From Cryptomeria japonica (taxonomy: Eukaryota > Streptophyta > Pinopsida > Cupressales > Cupressaceae): 64,000 bases of DNA. Positions 22,645 to 36,631 of the stretch are shown here, one piece after another. Both the position numbers and the translations under genes were made by a program. The stretch is taken from NCBI RefSeq assembly GCF_030272615.1, contig NC_081415.1, positions 106,219,796-106,283,795 of the forward strand, written 5' to 3'. The first letter of the stretch is position 1. The number at the start of each line of letters is the position of its first letter. The notes beneath the pieces are model-generated. The model did no database searches. It saw only the letters and a list, made by a program, of their open reading frames with translations, and had not been told where the DNA came from.

Positions 22645-24722
22645 GTCACTATGCAAATGCAATATTTTTGGAATTTTTCAAGGATAATGTATGATATGCA
22701 ACTAAATGCAAACTAAATAGATGAAAATGCAATCTATGGCAAGAATGCAACCTATGTTTTTTGTTTGTTTTCAAGATTTTGACAAACTTTTTGGAATGCA
22801 AATCTAAAAAGAGACCCTTAGGAAATTGAAACGATGTCTAGACCTCAAAGGACAAAAGGACCAAGTGACAAAAGGACAAAATGACAATGTCTCCCCTATT
22901 ATGCTTGGATACTAAGCTAGGTTTGACCAAATGACAATAATGACAAAAGGAGAAAAGGTTTGATAAGGTCTAGACTTCCTAACAATGACTTAGGGTTTAT
23001 CAAAGATTTGGACTACTCAAGTATGACAAAACCTAGTTTTGACACTATATGCAAAGGGACAATTACTATGTAAATGACCCTAATATGATATGATAATGAC
23101 CTAAGCTTGATGAAGAGACCTACGGTATGCAAATGCAAATGTATGACAATGTCAACCTAAGTTTGAATTATGAAATTGTATTACTCTAATGCAAGAGGAT
23201 ATATGCAAATGGATGACCCTTATTGATATGTAAAGGAGTATGACATAGGTGAAACTTAACCTTGGTAATTGACAATGAAGTTGCAAAATGCAAACCTAAG
23301 ATGAACCTAGACCTAAGTGACATGAATGTTGAGACAAGATTTTGAAAAATGTTTGACAACCATGTTTGAAGGTGTTTTGAACTTTGTTGGATGAAATACT
23401 CTTGTGTTTAACCTTGTTTTGAATCAATTTGCCTTGTTTTTGAAATGAGACACAACTCAACTTTTGACAAACAAAGAAGACAAGATATTTCAACTTAGAC
23501 TCTAGACAATCATGCTCATTCACACATTTCTTATTGTAGGTAAGGACAGTAGGTACTTGAGAGGTAGACTCGTTATGAGATTCAAGGAGAATACATAGAT
23601 GCTTGACCCCACGGGCTCCCCTCCATGACACTCACTTCTCAAGGCAGCCAAGCATCAGTCCCCATGGAAATCTCCCCATGGCGAACTTAGTATCTCTTCC
23701 AAGTATCCGAACTTGTCCTTCTCAAGCAACTAGAAGGATTTTTGGCCTCTAAATACAAGGTGTTTAGTCAGGATTTCTGTTAAGCGTTACTCCTTGGTGT
23801 CACGCAAGTGTGATTGAGACATTAAGCCCACCAAGATACCAAACAAATGTAGTCACGCAAGAATGATTTAGACCTTGAGGCCCTACTTAGATGTTGATAT
23901 GAGAAAGAGTCCAAGGGTCATCACTTCCCAAGTAACTACAATTCCCATGTAACCCTTCCTTCAAAGCTTTCGCTCATCAGGTATTTTTTTATAGTGAGTC
24001 AGAATGCCAAGGTATTCTAGTCGTACTCACTTTGGGTCGTTCCCCTCTCACAATTATCACTTGCTTGCAAAAGAAAGCAAATGGTCAGGAAGGCAGGCCC
24101 TCTAAAGGTAACAAACAATCTGAACCAAGAGAATGGTATCGAAGATTTGGATTTCTGATCACCCTAAGAAAGATGAGAGCATACTCTCCTACTCCAATGT
24201 CAAACTCAATAATCAAAGAAAACACACGTTCATTCCATCCTATTTAGAAATCATACTAGGTGCCTAAATATGAATTACAAACACAAAGTTTAGTTGGAGT
24301 CCAAGCCAACCTACAAAACTACCAAGTCAAAAATTTGATTTTCTTAGTCTTTGACTAGCGAACCTGCATACAATGTGTTAGTAGTTTCATTTGTTGTCTT
24401 TGTCATGTGTATGCCAAGGTGCTGCATAGAGAATCAATACCAAAAACCAAAAAAACAGAAACAGAATGCAAAACAAAACAATTTGCAAGTAAAAAACACT
24501 GCTTTTTACCTCTGTTTCTAACCCTACACAGGTGCAGAATGTCTCACATAGGCACAGAATGCTTGACACGGGCACAAATTGTCCTTGACACAGGCGCAGA
24601 ATGCTTGACACAGGTGCAGATTGTCTCACACAGGCGCAGAAGTTCTCAGAAAACCCTACATTACCCTGTTTCTTGGGTTTTTCACTTGCAAATCAACTCA
24701 AAAGCACTCAAAAGCATGGTTA
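22645..24722 (-). other. 5' leader of the gypsy element
   Basis: About 2 kb between the primer-binding site and gag start. No protein is recognised; the minus frame at 23296-23631 has no domain. Short CAAATGACAA- and GGACAAAA-like words recur near 22850-23230. A tandem array at its upstream end is listed separately. Confidence 0.6.
24527..24645. repeat. Tandem array, about 20-bp unit, six copies
   Basis: Units of the form CACAGGYGCAGAATGYYTGA repeat six times with small changes. The array lies in the transcribed leader just inside the 5' LTR. Related words (ACACAGGCACAG, CACTTGTGTAGGGTA) occur near 10590-10700 at the other end of the element. Confidence 0.75.
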
Positions 24723-24754
24723 GGGGGTTAGTTCACATTGGGTTCACCAATTAA
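24723..24754 (-). other. Primer-binding site region of the gypsy element
   Basis: On the minus strand TTAATTGGTGAACCCAATG directly follows the CA end of the 5' LTR. TGG at the start would pair with the 3' CCA of a tRNA. I cannot name the tRNA with confidence. Confidence 0.65.
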
Positions 24755-25330
24755 TGTAGCTAGGAATTTAGAAATCATCAAAGCAAATCAATATTAGTCT
24801 AGTTCAATCACGAAAAACTCAATTGCAGTGATAACAATCCTAAAAACATTCAATGAAAACATGAAGACAAGACATTCTAAATGAAATCTAAGAAAACCAA
24901 ATGCAGATGTCTCCTTCATGTGGCTCCATTGTCCTTCTTTCTCCTTCAAATAGCTTTGTTGTGGATCTCACCTACTAGTACATGAGCATGATGTGAAAGC
25001 AAGTAGACAAGATGATAGCACAAGAATACTCGAAGCGTGATTGATTCGACCAGGGATCAGGGGCCTTGATTGAAGAAATTCATCCAATTATGAATTTGAT
25101 TTGAATGGAAATTTCAAATCAAGAATGACAAATATGACAAATTATGACAAATTTGCACTTTCTATGCAAAATTGATTGATTGATAATTTTGACAAAATTA
25201 TGACAAATTTCTATGTCAAAATTGATTGATTGTCAATTATGACAAATTATGACAAGATTGAAATGTCATTCCCATGAAATTAGGAAAAAAAACAGGAGAG
25301 AAATGAAATTAGATGAATTAGAAATTAGGA

Positions 25331-25485
25331 AATTAGAAAATGAGGAAATTAGGAATTAAGTGAATTAATTAAAAAAATTTCATTTATTAATTAATTCACA
25401 AAGAGGGAATTTAGAAAATGAGGAAATCAGGAATTAAGTGAATTAATTAACAATTTTTCATTTATTAATTAATTCACAAAGAGGG
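25331..25485. repeat. 77-bp tandem duplication private to one LTR
   Basis: The segment from TTAGAAAATGAGGAAAT to TTCACAAAGAGGG occurs twice in a row here, but once in the other LTR. It arose after the element inserted, since both LTRs are identical at insertion. Confidence 0.8.
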
Positions 25486-25776
25486 ATGAACTAGTTAGCC
25501 AATTAAATAAACATTTAATTGTGACAAGAAGACTTAGGATAAATAAATAAATTATTTAACCTAGAGGAAGAAATGACAAACAAGGTTAAATGAATAAATC
25601 ATGAAACCCTAGAAGATGAATTAGAAAATGCAAGAATGACAATTAGGTCTTGACAAAGGATAATTGATACTGATTCGATTTGATCATGATTCTCACTTGA
25701 TAAAAGACCAATGCTGATAAATGATTTGATTGATAAATGCGTCAATTGACGAGGAACAATGACTAATTGATCCAAA

Positions 25777-26030
25777 TTGACACGATTGAGAAAGACGATG
25801 ATCGATGACAAATTGATCGCAAAAATGACAAAATTGACAAGAAGACAAGGATCGATGACAAAATAGATTGCAAAATGACAAGATTGAAAATGACCACGAT
25901 CGATGACAAATCGATCGCAAGATGACAAGATTGAAAACAACAATGATCGATGACAAATCGATCGCAAGATGACAAGATTGAAAACAACAACGATCGATGA
26001 CAAATCGATCGCAAGATGACAAGATTGATA
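25777..26030. repeat. Tandem hairpin array inside the 5' LTR
   Basis: Same array as at 9475-9725, about six units with the GATCGATGACAAATCGATCG core. Two consecutive units (about 25895-25917 and 25990-26012) keep perfect CGATCGAT/ATCGATCG arms, with a one-base variant between. Confidence 0.8.
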
Positions 26031-26350
26031 AGAGGACAAAACCCTAATTAGGATTGATGATGTCCCAAATGAAATCGAATTGACGATGTCAAAATATGAC
26101 AAATGAGCACACACATTGATGCGACAAGATAAGATCGACCAAAATCATGATAAATATTGTTATTGACAAGACCGAATTCGAAAGTGAGATAAATGAAGAA
26201 TGCAAAAGAAAGACTCGATGCTCGCAAATGATAAAGACCAAGTACGCAACATAGAAGAAATGTTAATACGATGCAAAAAACCTAAAATAAGGCAATGCGT
26301 CAATGTTAAAGTATGATTCCGCAAGCATTGACCATTTTTAGACATCTACA

Positions 26351-26355
26351 ACTAT
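26351..26355. repeat. Right target-site duplication of the gypsy element
   Basis: ACTAT directly follows the CA end of the right LTR and equals 8495-8499. Confidence 0.9.
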
Positions 26356-29300
26356 ATCTACAACCTTATGATACGCCATCAGAGACAATCACTTGCAACA
26401 ATTTTTATTAAAAAAATGCAGAGCAGCACTTACCAGCCACTATTGAGAATTTACATGCATACTTAAAAGATCCCCTTGACTCACAACTAGTGGAGGAGTT
26501 ACTGCACTTTGGCTCTTCCACAAAAGGTACTAGACAATATTGGAACAAGTGTAGTCTTGAACTAACAAACATGATTAACCAAATAGGATCTCCCACTCTT
26601 TTCTTCACACTAAGTTCAACTGATACAAAGTGGCAAAACCTCCAACAACTCCTCTCAAATAACATGGAGCTTGCCATGCATTCAAATAAGTAGCATCTTG
26701 AAAATGTAATTAATAACCCGCATAGAACACTATTATACCTACATCAAAGATTCACCAAATTTCATGAAGTATTTATTAAAAAATCCTTGGTGTTAAAGAT
26801 TACTGGTACATATATGAATGGAAACACTAAGGAGTTGTACGTGTACATGGATTCCTTTTGCTCCAAAATACAGCAGACATAGACAAGCTAGATTGGGAAA
26901 ATAATGAAGATGTCGATAAAGCAAGAATTTTTTTTGACAAGTACGTAAGTTCTTGGAACCATCATGACGTAAAACATAGGAACAACAAAATATACCAATC
27001 TCCACATGATTATCGATGCCTCCTAAACATAACAAAGATATTAGCCATAAATCCATTTGATGATTATGAAGATTTAGTTAATCATGTGCAGAGACACACA
27101 AAATGCAGAGAGGGAACATTCTTGCAGAAAAAGGGTAGAAAACTAGAATGGTGATATAAAGCTCCATGGAAAGAACATCCTACCTCTATCTTATCATGTG
27201 ATGAAATGGGTACAAAGAAATATGAACCTACAAGAAATGATGATAGGCTTAATATCCACAAACCATAAATGATTTCGATATGGAGAGAAAATATTGATTG
27301 CTAGCATTTCATATCACGCAAACTTGTATTGAAATACATTGCCAAATATGCATCAAAAGAAAGTAGAACATCTGAAAGTTGTAGTGCTATGCTAACAAGA
27401 ATATCCACAACTCAACAAAAAGATGACCCAACCTTAGCTACGTATCAAAAATTCATAACAAAAATTATAGCAGACCATGATATTGGTGCACAAGAAACTT
27501 GCCTTATACTTCAAAAATTACCCCTTGTTGTTTGTAATAGAACATTTACAACTCTAAAAATTGGACAGAAATTGCTGCATCGATTAACTAAAACACAAAA
27601 TGAGACCATATTAGAAACTAGATACTTACACTCCTATATGACCCACCCTCTAGATCTAGAGACAATCACATTACTCAAATCTACATGATCTTACACCTAT
27701 GTTGCAAGTTCTAAATCATGCAAATGGAAAGAGAGAACAATATAAGCCATTGTTAACGTTTACCCAAAATTCTATAGTATACCCAAGGAAGAGTCAGAAC
27801 ATTTTGAAACATTTTTTTGGAGTGAATTACTCTTATATAAACACTTTCAAAATGTAAAAATAGATATAGGAGTTACTAAGGACATAATAATCACAAATTG
27901 GCATCATTTGCATGCAAACAAATATGAGGTCTGCCACATTATCCAAAATATTGAACTAAATGCTAACCCCCAAGAAGAAGAAAACAATGAAGATGAAATG
28001 AATATAGCTACCATATTAGAAATGAATGAGTGGGAACTACTCTCGAGAATGAGGCATACAATCAGCAATAACGTGGATGAACTTGAATTACTAGGCCGAC
28101 GTGAGTTTGACACCAACTATAATTGGGGTGAAGCTAAAATACCACATGAATTGGATGATATTGCGTCACAATTTACAAACATAAAGAAAAAAACACCCAA
28201 GATGAACATGTTCCAACAATGGAATTTACACCCACCTATACACTATCAATGGAACAAAATAAAGCACTTTTAATAGTCTCAAACCATAACAATGGTGTGT
28301 TGGACAAACCAATACACATGATCATACAAGGAACTGTGGGTACAGGAAAATCATACCTTATCAACTATAAAAGAAATATGCTACAGGAAAATTTACCACA
28401 ATAGAAAAACCTAATACTCATACTAGCTCCTACCGGAATTGTTGCATTTAACATTTATGCAACAACTATTCATTCAACACTGTGAATCCCCATCACATAA
28501 ATTCAACCACTACATGGCCAAACACTAACAATGTTCCAGGAAAAGATAAAGGACATAAGATATATACTCATTGAGATATGGGCTTTATAGAACCTAAACT
28601 ATTATTGAAAATAGACAGCCAGCTTCACGAAGCTATCTCTCATCGTAAACATTTATACTTTGGAGGTGTATCTATGATTACAATTGGAGACCTTGTGTAG
28701 CTACTACCTATAATGGATAAACCAATATACACATCATACTCAAATGTCATAACACTTTGGAACCAATTTACAACAATTATCATGCTACAAACGATGTTTC
28801 ACCAACATGGAGAATCTCCAAAGCAATCACAATTTCGTCGAACATTACTAAACATACATAATGTACACCCAACGCAAGAATATTGGAAAATGTTGATGAC
28901 ATGAACAAAAGAACAATTAGCGCCAATTGAAAATGAGCAATTTGACACTGCAATCCACCTCTTTTCTACTAACGACATGGTAACCCTTCACAATAAGCAC
29001 ATGCTAAAAAAATTAAATCATCCGGTCACAATAGGTATAGCTACAATGACTAGAAGCAAGATAATTGTTGAGGCTGATGATGAACAACTTGAAAAGCAAG
29101 TCCTACTATCATCAAGCCAGTAGATCATTCTCACAACTAACATATGGACACAAACAGACTTGTCAATGTAGCTCTTGGTGATATAATTGAAATAATTTAT
29201 GGCCCTAACTCAAAGCCACCTGACGTTCCAATGTATATCATGGTCAGATTTGATAACTATAGTGGTCCCCTATGACACCCAAATGACCTAAAAGTTGTAC

Positions 29301-29587
29301 CCATAATACCTGTATCACTAGGAAACTTTAGGAAACTACCAATAAGAATGACATGGGCGATGACCATACATATATCCCAAGGTTTAACACTATAGAATGA
29401 AACCATCAATATTGGTACAATAGAAAGGCAAGGACTAACATTTACTGCAGTCTCTAGAGTGAAATCCTTGGAAGACCTCTGTATTGACCCAGCATTCTCT
29501 TACGAGAGGTACACAAAAATGGAGAACAATCCATACATAGTCATAAGGAAAAAAGAAGAAGCTTGACTTCAACAACTCTCTTTATAA
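26356..29587 (+). pseudogene. Helitron Rep/helicase, C-terminal part
   Basis: Picking up at the insertion point, the translation follows plant Helitron transposases. It shows QIGSPTLFFTLSSTDTKWQNL (about 26580); YWYIYEWKH-stop-GVVRVHGFLLLQN (about 26800) at the HUH site; FFDKYVSSWNHH and DYEDLVNHVQRHTKC; RNDDRLNIHKP; and VLKYIAKYASKESR (about 27325), holding the two Rep tyrosines. PLVVCNRTFTTL is followed by a PIF1-type helicase: Walker A GTVGTGKSYLI (about 28335), LAPTGIVAFNIYATTIHS, HLYFGGVSMITIGD, WAMTIHISQGLTL and FTAVSRVKSLEDL. The HUH site reads RVH where HVH is expected, and the DE box is damaged. Many stops are present. The end is TAA at 29585-29587. Confidence 0.9.
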
Positions 29588-30130
29588 AAAGGAAGTATGC
29601 TTCTTTAATCTTGTTCAATGAATTTAATCTATATATCATCAATATAAACTCTTAACAAGTTTTTATGTCGCGCATAGGCCTCATGACAATAGGAAGAACC
29701 TCAACTATAGTAGATCGCCTTATAAAAAGAAATTATGAAAAGTTCAAGATGTTCAAGCAGCATATTATTCTCTTCTGGAGGACGACGGTATCGATAAAGT
29801 TAGTTTTCTTGTTCCCATTAATTATGTATTATACTTTTACTTTCTTGGTTTTGCTTTAGTAATTTTACAATTATAGATCTAATGAGAACTAAATTAAAGG
29901 ATCTTATTAAATATAAATACATATTAAATATGTAGAGAGGAATTGATAGGATGTTCTTGAAAGAAATGCAAGTAAAGGGTATTGAATATTCATTCTCACA
30001 TAGGAGTTTGTAGGCATAATGGAAGCTTAGTGCCAGAATATTGTATAGAATATAATAAACATAGGATACACAGATCACTTGCGAGTGTGCTACAAATGTT
30101 AAAGATAATCTACTAGATGGTTAGTCAAAT
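29588..30130. other. Downstream of the Helitron gene, end not found
   Basis: AT-rich DNA that should contain the Helitron 3' terminus (a short hairpin followed by CTRR). No convincing hairpin plus CTAG was found by eye, and no gene is seen. Confidence 0.4.
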
Positions 30131-30462
30131 GAATAAATAAAATAAGTTTCATTTGTTGTGAGCTCTCTTGGGGGTTTAAGAAATTTCATCAGGGGGGTGT
30201 CAGTTGACTTCTCCATTCTCTCTTGTGAGGGGGACTATTTCCTCACTTGAGGTTTTGTCCTTCTCATTCTTTTTTGAGATTTATTTTGTGTTCTTCCCTC
30301 TTTTGGGGAAGATTTTTTTCCCATTGGGTTTTCTCCATTTCTCTATTTGTGAGAGATTGCATTACATTTGTACATGGGTACCTATCATGGCCTATTTAAT
30401 AGGATCCATCTTGCATTTTTAGCTTAAGTCTACATTCCCCTAAGTTGCATTTAAAGGGCGGG
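30131..30462 (+). other. Probable 3' untranslated end of an LTR element
   Basis: T-rich sequence with GGGGG runs (GGGGGGTGTCAGTTG, GTGAGGGGGACTA) that ends in AAAGGGCGGG directly before an LTR start. This is a polypurine-tract-like position, so it is probably the truncated 3' end of a retrotransposon whose coding part is gone. Confidence 0.45.
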
Positions 30463-30943
30463 TGTTGGCTTAATTTATGTCACATATAATTACACTTTAC
30501 TTAAGTTGACTTAGGATAATTCATTTCATAGTAGTTTGCATATGAGACACTTAGGGAATTTCATAACTATGGAATATGGTTGTAGGAGAAATTCCACCTT
30601 TTGTTGTGTTATCTTGTTTTCATATTTTCATATCCACTTATAGTGGAATGATAGTTCCACCTTCGGTGGGTGATCCACCTTTAGTGGAATTATCTATTAT
30701 TTTTCCTACCTACCCCTACCTACCCCTACCTACCCCTGTATCTCATTGGGCCACATGTCATGATTATGTGCTCTCGTTTCCCTATGGCCTTGCCTTTGTA
30801 AGCAAGCTCATGTACATTGTATCGTTGATAATTTTTTGCATCTTGATGAGAATACAATTAGTTCTTGTCTATCTTGTTCTCTCTTTCTTTTGTACTATTC
30901 AATTGGCCTCTAGATTTTGGGTTGCCAGTCAATTCTTACAACA
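30463..30943 (+). repeat. LTR, about 481 bp
   Basis: Starts TGTTGGCTTAATTTATG and ends CTTACAACA. It contains small repeats on the theme TCCACCTTTAGTGGAAT and three copies of CTACCTACCC. A purine-rich AAAGGGCGGG lies directly before it, and TATATCAGAGTT, close to a Copia primer-binding site, lies about 30 bp after it. It may be a 3' LTR, or the remains of a recombined element. The open frame 30576-30995 inside it is not a gene. Confidence 0.6.
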
Positions 30944-31926
30944 AAAAAAACATTATGACATTTTATTTTTATATCAGAGTTATATAATAACTTGAAATGT
31001 AACAATAGATTGCGCAAAGTTGACATGTATGAATAGAAATATTTGATGTACTTTGCAAAGAAGATTCCCCAAATATGTTGCTACATCAATCAAAAAACAT
31101 AATTCATTAAAAAAAAACCAATTATCCATATGTCTAGGAAAAGGAGGTAGTGTTATGTATCCATAGGTAGCACACTCTAGTCCACTTGTAGGTGTTGTAT
31201 GTTTGTAAGGAGAGGTTTGCAGGAAACTTATTATATGAGCCAACAATGCCTAGTTTTCATCTGAATTCAATTGTGATTGGTCTGAGAAACCAAGGGTATT
31301 CCCAACTCCCATATTATTGATTGCTGCAAAGGTTGGGGACACAACGTTCAACATATTAATCAAAATTGGGTGTTGGGAGATAGAGGATCCTCTATTATAC
31401 ACCTATGTTTATTTTTCTCAGCTTGTTTTTCTTTCTTTTTAGCTACCTTTCATTCTTGATCAAATTTGGCCTATGCTTGTCTAATTGTTTTCTCCCATTT
31501 TCTAATCAGTCTCTCCTCATCTCCGTACACTTTTCTTGCATGCTTCATTGCCACCTTTCCTATTTTATCAATTTTGCATTTTGTCTTGCTTTCCCTCATT
31601 CACTACTTCTTACACTATTGCAACTCCTCCATTCTCTTCTTTTATGCTTCTTATTCATTTAACTTTTTAATGTAGGCATTAGATATCAAAATTTATGTCT
31701 GCCTACTAATAACAATAACTCCTCACTAACCTACCCATGATGTTTGACTCATTTGCTGCACTACAAGTCTCAATAGTTTACTACTGGACCTTGTCTTTTG
31801 CTACCTATCCTCTTGGGTACATGGGACAAAGTCGGCTTCTTGGTCACTTATGTCATTTTAAACTTCATAATTAGCACTACTCTAGTGTTCCAAATTCGAT
31901 GTGAATTTTTGAAGTAATGAATTACC
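30944..31926. other. Intergenic, no gene identified
   Basis: AT-rich. On the minus strand 31400-31680 reads as a Lys/Glu-rich string with many stops (pieces such as KKRMEELQ and EGKQDKMQN). It could be a dead coiled-coil gene piece but resembles nothing I can name. The minus frame 30980-31246 also has no recognised domain. Confidence 0.4.
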
Positions 31927-33109
31927 TGTTGTAAATATGAATTGTTGTGTTGTTGTGGTTGTCATTGATGTCAAACTTGTTGTTCTGTTTTGGTCTGGAA
32001 TGTCTATGGTGTAGAGTTATCTATGTTGTTGGTGCAGTTATTGTGTTGGTTGTTCCTGGAAGTGCCTAGGTCTAGAATCTACTATTGGCATTGAATATGA
32101 TTGTTATCTTCATTGGATATAGTTTCGGTATCATAGATATGCTAGTTATGAGGTCTAGAAACATCTTTGTGTTCTTGGGGTCTTGTGGTCTTATTCATTG
32201 TTGGTTGTAAGATTCTATGCTTGACCTATCCTTAGCTTCAGATATGATTTCTGGAAGCGTGTTTCCTATTTTATGGGTTGCATTTTAGTGTGTGGAGATC
32301 TAGATTTGACTTATTTTCTTTGGAGAGTATCTTTTAATCAATAATTACTTATATAGTTATATAGCATATGGATATGATGTTGGTTAGATTCCAATGATTG
32401 CGGATCAATGAATTAATCTTTGGAAGATATGTTCTGGTCCTCTCTTTCTCTTGGAGTGGATCAATATGTGTGGTTTTGGTTTGAAAAGTATATTTTGATT
32501 CAAGTCGACTTGATTTATGCTTTGATGATATATCTTGTATATAAAGAATTTGAATGTTTGAGTTAGTTAAATATGAAGAGAGAGTGTAGATGATTTGTTG
32601 AAGTGCAAACATCATAGGAAGTGTGAGAAATAATGAAGAGATGTATTCAAATGATGTGCAAGATGTGTTGTAACTGTGTTAGACAGTTGAGATAGAGTGT
32701 TGGTAGCTGAGATCAGAGTTGTGTGTGTTGATGTTGGTCGCTTGATGCAGAGTTAAATAACAACTTCATGATTAGGAGATCCTTCTTTTCAGAGCATTTT
32801 TATGTATCTTGCCTTGAGTGCAGTTAGCTTCAAGTTTTGCAAGTCCTCTTTGTATCTTGTCCCATAAGTAGGTAGCCTTGGTCTACAAATCTAGAGAAGT
32901 GAGCACTATTTTTGTAATTATTTTATATATAATGGATATATTCTTGTGAGTTAACTCCCATCGTGGTTTTTCCCTCTTTAGATTTTCTACATATAAATCT
33001 CAGTGTTTGTGTGTTGGATATATGTTGTTCATTAATTATGTTTATGTGTTGTTGTAATTGTTTGTTTGGATTGATTCACTCCACTCTTAGTCCTTCCTTG
33101 GGTTCAACA
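31927..33109 (+). repeat. 5' LTR of a Copia element
   Basis: About 1183 bp, from TGTTGTAAATATGAATTG to GGGTTCAACA, directly followed by the primer-binding site TTGGTATTAGAGTGTGG at 33111. The conserved TTGTCATTGATG word (31959-31970) supports the left end. The start could also be at 31943. No second LTR copy is seen downstream. Confidence 0.7.
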
Positions 33110-34740
33110 ATTGGTATTAGAGTGTGGCTCCTCTTGAGTAAGCTTAACTGCTTGAGGTAGATCTGGTATGATGCCCAAAATTCATTACAAAGTCCTATCT
33201 TTGATGGTACAATTTTTTTGTATCAAAAGGAGAGAATGGAGTCACATTTGGAGACATTACAAAATGGAATTAGGGAGATCCTTCAAATCAAATATATATA
33301 GCCACAAGGTGGTGCTAAGACTCTGGATGAGATAAAGTCGAAGAAGTTAATGCAAAGGCTAGAGCTATAATTATGGGCTACATAAGAGATTCATTGTTTG
33401 GAGGAGTAAAAGGATTGAAGGAAGCTAAATTTGTGTGGAACAAGATGTGTTTTTCATATGAAGCTGATACAAAGACAAAGAAGGCTAGGTTGATCAATTT
33501 AAAGAAAAAGCATGAGTACCTAAGAATGCTTGAAGATGAAGAAGTTGAGAATTATATTCATAGAGTGGGTGATCTTGATGATGGTGTTAGAGCTACCAGA
33601 GGACATTTGGAGGAATGTGATGTTGTGCATAAGATCTTATTGACTTTTCCTAAATCCTAGAAGTTGTGGAGATGTCATATACAAGAGAGTAATAGTTTGA
33701 GCAAGTATTCTACTGATCAACTTATCGATACCTTAGCAACCTATAATATTTCAAAAATGGAGGAAGAGAAAAAAGAAAAGAGAGAAGTAACATTTAATGT
33801 ATCAAGGTTTAATGATCCAGAAAGCAATGGAGACCTAGATGAAGCTGATGCACATTTTGTGAGAAGATTGCAGCAAGGCACTAGGAAAAATAGAATTTAC
33901 CTTTGAAATGTTTTTCTTCTTGTAGAATTGGACATTATGCTTCTAATTGCAAGTACAAACAAAATTATAAGAGATTGGATGATGATGAGAATAATAAAAA
34001 GGTTTAGAAGATGAAATCTCAATAGAAAAGAAAAGAAAGGATTATGGTCTATTGAAGAACATACATCTAAAGATGAAGTGATGATGACTTGAATGAAGAA
34101 TCTTTATTTCTATCAATTGAGGATAAGGAGGGTGCTTTGGAGAAAGTGGAAGATGAGATGACTATTAAGATTACATTGCATGCTAAGATAAAACTGAATA
34201 CATGGATTATAGACTTTGGATGTTCACATCATATGACCAGTGATAAAGACAAATTTATTTATCTTAAGAAATATGATGGAGGTTTTGTGAAGTTTGCTAG
34301 AAAAGATGATGTGACTATTCAAGGTATTGGGAGAATTTCAATTGATGGTAAGTATAATACTAATGATGTTTATTATGTTGAAGGATTAAGACATAGTTTG
34401 TTATAAGTTAGTCATATGTGTAGAAAAGGTTATGAATTTTTGTTTAGTAGTACCGAATGTGTGATTCGAAAGGAGAAGACTGGTGAAAGAGTTGCAAAAG
34501 GAATTAGAACAGGTGGAAATGTTTACTGCATTAAAGATAAAGAGGAGAATAAATGCTATCTAGCACAAAATATTGAGATTGTTCCTACAGTTCTAGATAA
34601 GACAAGTGATCTGGAAGAAAGAAAAGAGAAGAAGAAGATAGTTCTAGGGATCTTAGGCATTGGCTATAGGGGAAATCTATTGTTGGGATAGCTAATGCCA
34701 TCAATGAGATGGTTGAGCCTTAGAAATTGATGCAAAAAGT
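33110..34740 (+). pseudogene. Truncated Copia gag and protease
   Basis: After the primer-binding site a gag of the UBN2 type is readable: GAKTLDEIKSKK, IMGYIRDSLFGGVKGLKE, ARLINLKKKHEYLRMLEDEE, SKYSTDQLIDTLATYNIS. Then come a zinc knuckle (CFSSCRIGHYASNC, 33910-33955, with one extra residue in the first gap), the protease site TWIIDFGCSHHMTSDKDKF (about 34200, Phe where Ser or Thr is usual after the catalytic Asp) and VYYVEGLRHSLL. It continues with the start of the pre-integrase region to about 34691 and then stops matching. RT, RNase H, most of integrase and the 3' LTR are missing. Several stops and shifts are present. Confidence 0.85.
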
Positions 34741-36526
<1,786 letters not shown>

Positions 36527-36631
36527 CATTTGTTTGAATATAAATGATAATAAGAAAAATTAAATATTTGTAAATGAATAAGTGTAAAAAAATAATGATA
36601 TATAAATAGATCATTAACATTTTTAATTAGA

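Larger units (their letters stand above)
8500..26350 (-). mobile_element. Complete 17.85-kb Ty3/gypsy (Tat-type) retrotransposon
   Basis: The element has two long terminal repeats (8500-10048 and 24755-26350), a purine-rich tract next to the left LTR, a TGG-starting primer-binding site next to the right LTR, and ACTAT on both flanks. Gag-pol reads on the minus strand with domain order gag, protease, reverse transcriptase, RNase H, second RNase H, integrase. The second RNase H and the long region between integrase and 3' LTR point to the Tat/Ogre lineage. An opposite-strand gene (10810-12702) lies in that region. Gag-pol is one frame from about 22644 down to about 16190, then shifted by one frameshift down to 14394, with over a dozen in-frame stops, so the element cannot move by itself. 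It sits inside a Helitron and is therefore younger than it. Confidence 0.95.
24755..26350 (-). repeat. 5' LTR of the gypsy element
   Basis: 1596 bp, TGTAGCTAGGAATTTAG...GACATCTACA on the plus strand. It differs from 8500-10048 by scattered substitutions, a deletion of about 36 bp near 25090, and a tandem duplication of about 77 bp (near 25331-25485). Minus-strand frames such as 25599-26114 are translations of internal repeats. Confidence 0.95.

Noticed and set aside
29588-30130. Helitron 3' end (hairpin plus CTRR)
   Set aside because: Searched by eye. Several CTAG/CTAA words are present, but none has a convincing hairpin 10-12 bases upstream.
30576-30995. 139-codon hydrophobic frame
   Set aside because: It lies in and across the end of an LTR and has no recognisable membrane protein pattern.
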